Assembly: GCF_000725805.1 (NCBI RefSeq)
Contig: NZ_KL647136.1
Location: 118,841 to 182,840 of the forward strand
Length of the DNA: 64,000 nt
Source of the DNA: Streptomyces xanthophaeus
Lineage (GTDB): Bacteria > Actinomycetota > Actinomycetes > Streptomycetales > Streptomycetaceae
Reading direction: 5' to 3'
Shown here piece after piece: positions 58,098 through 64,000 of this stretch. The position numbers and the translations under genes are program-made. The notes beneath the pieces were generated by a model. The model was not told the DNA's origin, did no database searches, and worked only from the letters and a program-made list of their open reading frames with translations. Numbering within the stretch: the stretch's first letter is position 1; each line of letters starts with the position of its first letter.

Positions 58098-59185
58098 GAC
58101 GCACTCCTCATCTGCAACACCTTCAACGCGCTCTGCGCCTCGGCCAGTTCGGCCGCCAGCACCTCGACCAGTTCACCCGCCGGCAGGGTCCGCGCCAGCC
58201 GGTGCCCCTGGCCCGCCCACAGGGCCATGCCCTGGGGGTCCCCGGCCGCGGCGGCCGCCTTGCGCAGCCCCGAGGTCATGTGGTGGACCTGCGGGTACGC
58301 GGCCGGGGCGTACGGCCCGTGCTCCCGCATGAAGCGGTTCACCAGGCCCCGCGCCGGCCGTCCCGAGAAGGCCCGGGTCAGCTCCGTGCGCACGAACAGG
58401 GGGTCCGTCAGGGCCTTCTTGTGCAGCGGGTGCGCCCCGGACTCGGGGCAGGCGAGGAAGGCCGTACCGAGCTGGGCCGCCTCGGCGCCCGCCGCGAGCA
58501 GCGCCGCGATCTGCGAGCCCCGCATCAGTCCGCCCGCGGCGACGATCGGCAGGGCCACGGCCTCGCGGACCTGGGCCACCAGCGCGAGCAGCCCCACCGC
58601 GGCCGTGCCGTCGGCCTGCGGGTCGTCGCGGTGGGTGCCCTGGTGACCGCCGGCCTCCACACCCTGGACGCAGACGGAGTCGGCGCCCGCCTCCTGCGCG
58701 GCGCGGGCCTCCTCGACGGAGGTCACGGTGACGACGCTGTGCGTACCGGCCTTGCGCAGGGAGGCGACGACGGCGGAGGAGGGGCAGCCGAAGGTGAACG
58801 AGACGACCGGGACGGGGTCTTCGAGGAGGATGGCGAGCTTGGCCTCGTAACCGTCGTCGCAGGTGCCCATGATGTCCTCGGCGGCGAGGGAGACCTGGTA
58901 CCAGCTCGCCTCGCCCGCCAGCTGGCCCCGGTACGTCTCCACGGCGGCCGGGTCCACGTATCCGGTCTGCGGCATGAACAGGTTCACGCCGAAGGCGCGG
59001 CGGGTGAGCGCGCGCAGTTGTTTGATCTCCTGGTACATGCCGTCGGCGGTCTTGTAGCCGCCGGCCAGGAAGCCCAGCCCGCCCGCCTCGCACACGGCGG
59101 CGGCGAGCGGCGGGCACGAGGCGCCGCCCGCCATGGGAGCCTGCACGACCGGGTAGGGGGAGAGACCGTTCAGTGCGGTGGACAT
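58094..59185 (-). CDS. Nitronate monooxygenase
   Basis: The 363-residue FMN enzyme belongs to the 2-nitropropane dioxygenase family. It has YPVVQAPMAGGASCPPLAAA at the start, CVQGVEAGGHQGTH, and PIVAAGGLMRGSQIAALLAA with AQLGTAFLACPES. It oxidises alkyl nitronates, a detoxification role. ATG 59183-59185 is preferred; an in-frame ATG at 59194 adds three residues. It heads the unit with rsmE. Confidence 0.9.
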   Translation of the reverse strand: MSTALNGLSPYPVVQAPMAGGASCPPLAAAVCEAGGLGFLAGGYKTADGMYQEIKQLRALTRRAFGVNLFMPQTGYVDPAAVETYRGQLAGEASWYQVSLAAEDIMGTCDDGYEAKLAILLEDPVPVVSFTFGCPSSAVVASLRKAGTHSVVTVTSVEEARAAQEAGADSVCVQGVEAGGHQGTHRDDPQADGTAAVGLLALVAQVREAVALPIVAAGGLMRGSQIAALLAAGAEAAQLGTAFLACPESGAHPLHKKALTDPLFVRTELTRAFSGRPARGLVNRFMREHGPYAPAAYPQVHHMTSGLRKAAAAAGDPQGMALWAGQGHRLARTLPAGELVEVLAAELAEAQSALKVLQMRSAS

Positions 59186-59297
59186 GGACTGCATCGTGCC
59201 ATGTCCCGCTCATCGCACCGAATCACTGCATTCGCCTGGCATAGTCCGCTTCCCCGGGGCCCCGTACGGCCGCGTCCGGGGCCGGCCGCAAAGCGAC

Positions 59298-59332
59298 GGG
59301 CCCGGCCCCGGGAGCTCCCCGGGGCCGGGCCC
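59298..59332. terminator. Terminator after dnaJ
   Basis: GGGCCCGGCCCCGG (59298-59311) and CCGGGGCCGGGCCC (59319-59332) form a 14-bp stem, 22 bases after the dnaJ stop. Confidence 0.8.
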
Positions 59333-59354
59333 GCGCAACGGTCCGGCGGACCGG

Positions 59355-60491
59355 TCAGCGACCGTTGAAGGCGTCCTTCAGGCGGCTGAACAGGCCCTGC
59401 TGCCCCGGCGCGAACTGACCCGTGGGCCGCTCCTCGCCGCGCAGCTTCGCCAGCTGGCGCAGCAGCTCCTCCTGCTGGGCGTCCAGCTTGCTCGGGGTGG
59501 TGACCTCGACGTGGACGATCAGGTCGCCCCGGCCGCCGCCCCGCAGGTGGGTGACGCCGCGCCCGTGCAGCGGGATCGACTGGCCGGACTGGGTGCCGGG
59601 CCGGATGTCGATCTCCTCCAGGCCGTCCAGCGTCTCCAGCGGGCACTTGGTGCCCAGTGCCGCCGCGGTCATCGGGATGGTGACCGTGCAGTGCAGGTCG
59701 TCCCCGCGCCGCTGGAAGGTCGGGTGCGGCAGCTCGTGGATCTCCACGTACAGGTCGCCGGCGGGGCCGCCGCCGGGGCCGACCTCGCCCTCGCCCGCGA
59801 GCTGGATGCGGGTGCCGTTCTCGACGCCCGCCGGAATCTTGACCGTGAGGCTGCGGCGGGAGCGGACCCGGCCGTCACCGGCGCACTCCGGGCACGGCGT
59901 CGGGACCACGGTGCCGAAGCCCTGGCACTGCGGGCAGGGACGCGAGGTCATGACCTGGCCCAGGAAGGACCGGGTGACCTGCGAGACCTCACCGCGGCCG
60001 CGGCACATGTCGCACGTCTGCGCGGAGGTGCCGGGGGCGGCGCCCTCACCGGAGCAGGTCGTGCACACCACGGCCGTGTCGACCTGGATGTCCTTGGTGG
60101 TCCCGAAGGCCGCCTCGTCCAGTTCCAGGTCGAGGCGGATCATGGCGTCCTGGCCGCGGCGGGTCCGCGAGCGCGGTCCGCGCTGCGAGGCCTGGCCGAA
60201 GAAGGCGTCCATGATGTCCGAGAAGTTGCCGAAGTTGCCCGCGCCGAAGCCGCCCGCACCGCCGCCGCCGGAGGCGGACAGCGGGTCGCCGCCGAGGTCG
60301 TAGGTCTGCTTCTTCTGCGGGTCCGAGAGCACCTCGTACGCCGCGTTGATCTCCTTGAAGCGCTCCTGCGTCTTCGGGTCCGGATTCACGTCCGGGTGGA
60401 GTTCACGGGCGAGGCGGCGGAAGGCCTTCTTGATCTCGTCCTGCGATGCGTCGCGGCGCACGCCGAGAACGGCGTAGTAGTCCGTGGCCAC
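59355..60491 (-). CDS. dnaJ: Chaperone DnaJ
   Basis: The 378-residue co-chaperone stimulates DnaK. It has a J domain with His32-Pro-Asp34, a Gly-rich segment, four zinc-finger repeats (CTTCSGEG, CDMCRGRG, CPQCQGFG, CPECAGDG) and the substrate-binding C-terminal domain. Length is normal. The GTG starts directly after the hrcA stop, with no gap. It is the second dnaJ type of Streptomyces, co-transcribed with hrcA under CIRCE control. Confidence 0.96.
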   Translation of the reverse strand: MATDYYAVLGVRRDASQDEIKKAFRRLARELHPDVNPDPKTQERFKEINAAYEVLSDPQKKQTYDLGGDPLSASGGGGAGGFGAGNFGNFSDIMDAFFGQASQRGPRSRTRRGQDAMIRLDLELDEAAFGTTKDIQVDTAVVCTTCSGEGAAPGTSAQTCDMCRGRGEVSQVTRSFLGQVMTSRPCPQCQGFGTVVPTPCPECAGDGRVRSRRSLTVKIPAGVENGTRIQLAGEGEVGPGGGPAGDLYVEIHELPHPTFQRRGDDLHCTVTIPMTAAALGTKCPLETLDGLEEIDIRPGTQSGQSIPLHGRGVTHLRGGGRGDLIVHVEVTTPSKLDAQQEELLRQLAKLRGEERPTGQFAPGQQGLFSRLKDAFNGR

Positions 60492-61508
60492 TTACGACTC
60501 CGCCAGGATCTGTCCGACGTAACGTGCCACTGCGCGTACCGCTCCCATCGTTCCGGGGTAGTCCATGCGGGTCGGTCCGACCACGCCGAGTTTGGCGACT
60601 GCTTCGCCGCCCGAACCGTAACCGACGGAGACGACGGACGTGGAGTTCAGTCCCTCGTAGGCATTCTCATGCCCGATCCGTACGGCCATTCCCGACTCGT
60701 TGGCCTCGCCGAGCAGCTTGAGGAGCACGACCTGCTCCTCCAGTGCTTCGAGCACAGGCCTGATCGTCAGGGGAAAATCGTGTCCGAAGCGGGTGAGATT
60801 GGCGGTTCCGCCGATCATCAGCCGTTCCTCGGCTTCCTCGACCAGGGTTTCGAGGAGGGTGGCGAGCACGGTGGAGACCGTGCCGCGGTCCTCGGCCTCG
60901 AAGGACTCGGGCAGGTCCTGGACGAGCGGGGGCACATCGGTGAAACGGCGGCCGACGACCCTGCTGTTGAGCCGCGCCCGCAGGTCCGCGAGGGAGGTCT
61001 CCCCGAAGGGGCCCGGGCAGTCGATCAGCCGCTGCTCGACGCGTCCGGTGTCCGTGATCAGGACGAGCATCAGGCGCGCGGGCGCGAGCGAGAGCAGCTC
61101 CACGTGCCGGACGGTCGACCGGGTCAGGCTCGGGTACTGGACGACGGCGACCTGCCGGGTGAGCTGCGCGAGCAGCCGCACCGTACGGCCGACCACGTCG
61201 TCGAGGTCGACGGCCCCGTCGAGGAAGTTCTGGATGGCCCGGCGCTCGGGCGACGACAGCGGCTTGACCCCCGCCAGCTTGTCGACGAAGAGGCGGTAGC
61301 CCTTGTCGGTGGGGATCCGGCCGGCGCTGGTGTGGGGCTGGGCGATGTAGCCCTCTTCCTCCAGCACGGCCATGTCGTTGCGCACGGTGGCGGGCGAGAC
61401 GCCGAGCCGGTGCCGCTCGGTGAGCGCCTTGGAGCCGACCGGCTCCTCCGTCCCGACGTAGTCCTGGACGATGGCGCGCAGCACTTCGAGTCTGCGTTCG
61501 CTGAGCAT
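60492..61508 (-). CDS. hrcA: Heat-inducible transcription repressor HrcA
   Basis: The 338-residue repressor binds CIRCE. It has an N-terminal winged helix ([20 protein letters not shown], then [34 protein letters not shown]) and the C-terminal HrcA domain. ATG 61506-61508 has GGAGGT seven bases upstream. A perfect CIRCE lies 48 bases upstream, so the hrcA-dnaJ operon is autoregulated and heat induced. Confidence 0.97.
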   Translation of the reverse strand: MLSERRLEVLRAIVQDYVGTEEPVGSKALTERHRLGVSPATVRNDMAVLEEEGYIAQPHTSAGRIPTDKGYRLFVDKLAGVKPLSSPERRAIQNFLDGAVDLDDVVGRTVRLLAQLTRQVAVVQYPSLTRSTVRHVELLSLAPARLMLVLITDTGRVEQRLIDCPGPFGETSLADLRARLNSRVVGRRFTDVPPLVQDLPESFEAEDRGTVSTVLATLLETLVEEAEERLMIGGTANLTRFGHDFPLTIRPVLEALEEQVVLLKLLGEANESGMAVRIGHENAYEGLNSTSVVSVGYGSGGEAVAKLGVVGPTRMDYPGTMGAVRAVARYVGQILAES

Positions 61509-61555
61509 CGCGCACACCTCCAGCTGTGGTCCGTTGCCTTGCTCGCTGCTTGCTG

Positions 61556-61584
61556 TCTGGCACTCTGAGCGTTCGAGTGCCAGA
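61556..61584. promoter_or_regulatory. CIRCE operator
   Basis: CTGGCACTC (61557-61565), nine bases, then GAGTGCCAG (61575-61583) is the CIRCE inverted repeat; the flanking T and A extend it by one pair. HrcA binds here to repress hrcA-dnaJ. Confidence 0.93.
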
Positions 61585-61655
61585 GAACCCCCGCTCAGTG
61601 TACGGCCGGGTAGTAAGACCCTGGCAAGGGCGGCCCGCCAGGGTAGCGTCGCCGC

Positions 61656-62381
61656 ATGGACGTGCATTGGGAAGAGGCGGGCTGGGAAGAGCTGACCGGG
61701 CGGGCCGGCCGTCGGCGCCTCCCGGTGTGGGATTGCACGGCGGGACTGGTGGTGGGGGACGACTCGGTGCTCCTGATCGACCCGGGTTCCTGCCTCCGGG
61801 AGGGGGCGGAGCTGCGGGAACAGGCGGAGCGGCTGACGGGCCGGAGGGTGACCCATATCGCATTCACCCACGGACATTTCGACCACGTGCTGGGGGCGTC
61901 CGCCTTCGCCGGGGCCGAGATCTACGGCGCGGTGGGCCTGGACGCGGTGCTGTCACTGGGCCGCGAGGAGCTGCGCGAGGACGCGGTGCGCCAGGGGCTC
62001 GCCGGGTCCGAAGCCGCCGAGGCGACGGACTCCCTGGTGGTGCCCCGCCACCAGGTCTCGGGCGAGTGGACCCTGGACCTCGGCGGCGTGCAGGTGCTGC
62101 TGGCCAACGTCGGCCCCGGCCACACCGGGTACGACCTGGCCGTCTTCGTCCCCGGCGAACGGGAGGTCGTCTTCTGCGGGGACCTCGTGGAGGAGTCCGG
62201 CGAACCGCAGGCGGGCAGCGACGCGGTGCCCCTGCAGTGGCCCGCGGCCCTGGACCGGCTGCTGGCCCTGGGCGGGGAGGACGCCCTGTACGTGCCGGGT
62301 CACGGAGCGGTGGTCACCGCGGGTTTCGTCCGTGAGCAACGCGCCACACTGGCCGCCCGTTTCGGCGTGTCGGAGGCATGA
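61656..62381 (+). CDS. MBL-fold metallo-hydrolase
   Basis: The 241-residue protein has the metallo-beta-lactamase motif [11 protein letters not shown], then [26 protein letters not shown] and YVPGHGAVV. The substrate is unknown. TAGCGT (61644-61649) lies six bases before the ATG, so the mRNA is probably leaderless. It is divergent from hrcA. Confidence 0.88.
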   Translation: MDVHWEEAGWEELTGRAGRRRLPVWDCTAGLVVGDDSVLLIDPGSCLREGAELREQAERLTGRRVTHIAFTHGHFDHVLGASAFAGAEIYGAVGLDAVLSLGREELREDAVRQGLAGSEAAEATDSLVVPRHQVSGEWTLDLGGVQVLLANVGPGHTGYDLAVFVPGEREVVFCGDLVEESGEPQAGSDAVPLQWPAALDRLLALGGEDALYVPGHGAVVTAGFVREQRATLAARFGVSEA

Positions 62382-62409
62382 CGGCCACCGCTCTCCTACT
62401 GTCGGCCGG

Positions 62410-63210
62410 ATGCGCGAGTACTCCCCCGACCTGACCCCGCAGTGGAAGCGCCCCCGGGCCGTACCGGAGGTGGCGGCGGAACCCGACCTGGTGGTCGAGG
62501 TCGCCGGTACGGACTTCTGCGGCGCGGTGGTGGCCTGCGAGGCGGGCACGGTCACGCTGGAGGACCGGTTCGGCAAGCGGCGGGTGTTCCCGATGGAGCC
62601 GCGGGGCTTCCTGCTGGAGGGGACCGTCGTCACCCTGGTCCGCCCGCCCCGGGCACCGGCGGCCCCGGCGCGCACGGCGTCCGGGTCGGTCGCCGTTCCG
62701 GGCGCCCGCGCCCGGGTGGCCCGGGCGGGCCGGATCTACGTCGAGGGCCGGCACGACGCCGAGCTGGTGGAGCGGGTCTGGGGCGACGACCTGCGGATCG
62801 AGGGCGTGGTGGTGGAGTACCTGGAGGGCATCGACGACCTGCCGGCCGTCGTGGCCGAGTTCGGTCCGGCCCCCGACGCCCGGCTGGGCGTCCTGGTGGA
62901 CCATCTGGTGCCCGGGTCGAAGGAGTCCCGTATCGCCGCGTCCGTGACCTCGCCGGACGTGCTGATCGTGGGCCACCCGTACGTGGACGTCTGGCAGGCC
63001 GTGAAGCCCTCCGCCCTGGGCATCCCGGCGTGGCCGGTGGTCCCGCGCGGCCAGGACTGGAAGACGGGCATCTGCCGGGCCCTGGGCTGGCCGGAGAACA
63101 CCGGGGCCGCCTGGCAGCACATCCTGTCGCGCGTGGGCTCGTACCGGGACCTGGAGCCGACCCTGCTGGGCGCGGTGGAGCACCTCATCGACCACGTCAC
63201 GGCGCCCTGA
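62410..63210 (+). CDS. DUF3097 family protein
   Basis: The 266-residue protein matches the actinobacterial DUF3097 family: REYSPDLTPQWKRPRAVPEV at the start, VTLEDRFGKRRVFPMEPRGF, RIYVEGRHDAELVERVWGDD (resembling a TOPRIM start), and GVLVDHLVPGSKESRIA with WGHPYVDVWQAVKP-like VGHPYVDVWQAVKPSALG. The TOPRIM likeness suggests a nucleic-acid role, which is inference. TACTGT (62397-62402) lies seven bases before the ATG. Confidence 0.88.
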   Translation: MREYSPDLTPQWKRPRAVPEVAAEPDLVVEVAGTDFCGAVVACEAGTVTLEDRFGKRRVFPMEPRGFLLEGTVVTLVRPPRAPAAPARTASGSVAVPGARARVARAGRIYVEGRHDAELVERVWGDDLRIEGVVVEYLEGIDDLPAVVAEFGPAPDARLGVLVDHLVPGSKESRIAASVTSPDVLIVGHPYVDVWQAVKPSALGIPAWPVVPRGQDWKTGICRALGWPENTGAAWQHILSRVGSYRDLEPTLLGAVEHLIDHVTAP

Positions 63211-63275
63211 GGCGTTCCTCCACCGGGCCTGCATCACGATTCCGGCGAAACCCGGCGGAGCCGGACCGCCGTTCA

Positions 63276-63281
63276 TATGAT
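63276..63281 (+). promoter_or_regulatory. -10 box of the last gene
   Basis: TATGAT is a near-consensus -10, placing the transcript start near 63288, about 29 bases before the ATG at 63317. No clear -35 is seen. Confidence 0.4.
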
Positions 63282-63316
63282 GTGCCTCCTTTCAGCGGTT
63301 CCAGGTGGGGGTACAC

Positions 63317-63895
63317 ATGCGCAGCGCGCACACCGGAAGCAGCAGCAGCGACGCCGGCCGAGGCGACGAAGACGGCAGAGACGACAGAGGCGGCAGAGGC
63401 CACAGACCTCCGGGGGGCCGGCTGCGGCGGGCGCTGGTCGCCCTCCTGGTGGCGGGCGCGGCCGTCGCCTGCGGTCCGGCGGCGACCGAGGGGCCCGCCG
63501 TGTCCGCGCCGCCGACCCTCGCGTCGGCGAGCCCGAGCACGGCCTCCCCGAGTCCGAGCCCCTCGCCGACTCCCCCGGAGGCCTCGCCCACGCCCACGGC
63601 GGCGCCGGCCCCGCCGGCCACCACCGCTCCCGCCCCGGGCACCGACCAGAAGGCGCCCAGCACGGCGCCGGCGACCAAGGCCGCGCCGAAGCCGGCGCCC
63701 AAGCCCACGACCAAGGCCCCGGCGCCGCCGACCCAGCCGGTGGCCGCCGAGTGCGAGATCGTCTCCAACGCGGGCAACTGCTACAACGCGGGCCAGTTCT
63801 GCCGCAAGGCCGACATCGGCCGCTCCACGCACGCCGGGAACGGCCGGATGATCCACTGCCGCCAGGACGGCAGCCAGGCGCGCTGGGGCTACTAG
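63317..63895 (+). CDS. Exported Pro/Ala-rich protein with C-terminal cysteine domain
   Basis: The 192-residue protein has a charged N-terminus, a hydrophobic export segment (RRALVALLVAGAAVACGPAA) whose Cys could be lipidated, a long Pro/Ala/Ser/Thr/Lys linker, and a C-terminal domain with four cysteines (CEIVSNAGNCYNAGQFCRKA, then MIHCRQDGSQARWGY) that I have seen in Streptomyces hypothetical proteins. It probably sits outside the membrane with the linker crossing the wall. ATG 63317 has GGTGGGGG upstream. The TAG stop lies in the CTAG target of the repeat element that follows. Confidence 0.75.
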   Translation: MRSAHTGSSSSDAGRGDEDGRDDRGGRGHRPPGGRLRRALVALLVAGAAVACGPAATEGPAVSAPPTLASASPSTASPSPSPSPTPPEASPTPTAAPAPPATTAPAPGTDQKAPSTAPATKAAPKPAPKPTTKAPAPPTQPVAAECEIVSNAGNCYNAGQFCRKADIGRSTHAGNGRMIHCRQDGSQARWGY

Positions 63896-64000
63896 GTCGT
63901 CTCTTTCGGATCTTGTCGGTCAGGTCCGCGTCGTCCGGTGCCATGCCTCGGCGTGCTGCCGGGGCTGCCGTGTACTGGACGTACTCGGTTGCCCCGGCAG
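63892..64000. mobile_element. Second copy of the MITE-like element, cut by the window end
   Basis: From 63896 the sequence matches the element at 31753 for all 105 visible bases with two differences (positions equivalent to 31800 and 31828). It too follows directly on a CTAG (63892-63895) that contains the stop codon of the upstream gene. The right end is outside the window. Confidence 0.85.

Overview
The window is chromosomal DNA from a high-GC actinomycete, almost certainly a Streptomyces or close relative. The reasons are the very high GC at third codon positions, frequent GTG starts, a gene order typical of Streptomyces (dgt-dnaG, nirBD, ppdK, dusB, glyS-znu-zur-uppS-recO, leuA, era, phoH-ybeY-corC, rnz, rsmE, dnaJ-hrcA), a leucine-rich leuA leader peptide of the actinobacterial type, and CIRCE, GlnR and Zur operators. 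I see about 57 protein genes, no tRNA, rRNA, CRISPR array or transposase gene.

Layout. 1-6300: sirohydrochlorin chelatase, dGTPase (dgt), an FAD reductase, primase (dnaG) and a gamma-glutamylcyclotransferase-like protein. 6600-9120: a secreted membrane-anchored protein with a class F sortase, a TauE/SafE exporter and a small alanine/proline-rich protein. 9271-14866: nitrite assimilation, with nirB, nirD and a stand-alone NirB-like flavoprotein behind a GlnR-type operator, divergent from a membrane ferric-reductase-like protein. The chelatase at the left edge could supply siroheme to NirB. 14877-18376: VOC protein, group III truncated haemoglobin, Tat-exported DUF839 protein and an ArsR-like regulator. 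18761-22976: ppdK and dusB. 23029-26994: an MFS pump, an aldo/keto reductase with a TetR regulator, and a VC0807-type membrane protein. 27068-34124: glyS divergent from a zinc-uptake operon znuACB-zur, then a YcxB-like protein, uppS and recO. 34222-38028: NCS2 permease, a regulated-looking promoter with a possible small RNA, a TerB-like protein and an SDR. 38099-43215: leuA with leader peptide and attenuator, an M4 protease with an emfourin-like inhibitor, a GNAT and a methyltransferase. 43268-54409: the conserved set pfkB-phoH-ybeY-corC-mmcQ-cda ... era, interrupted between cda and era by a WxL/DUF916 surface-protein pair, a GlxA-type regulator and an MFS transporter. 54623-63895: MFS, rnz, HIT, rsmE, nitronate monooxygenase, dnaJ-hrcA with CIRCE, MBL-fold protein, DUF3097 protein and a proline-rich exported protein.

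The most unusual items are: (i) a 161-bp fold-back (MITE-like) element with 20-bp terminal inverted repeats and a CTAG target duplication just after zur, plus a second copy starting at 63896, both inserted at the CTAG that contains the TAG stop codon of the upstream gene; (ii) a DUF916 secreted/membrane protein whose frame runs without a stop codon into era; (iii) a candidate small RNA unit at 36034-36371 and a nested-hairpin region at 18510-18658; (iv) a cytidine-deaminase-like protein without zinc ligands; (v) a protealysin-type M4 protease next to an emfourin-like protein; (vi) about ten genes whose -10 box lies 6-7 nt before the start codon, which predicts leaderless mRNAs.
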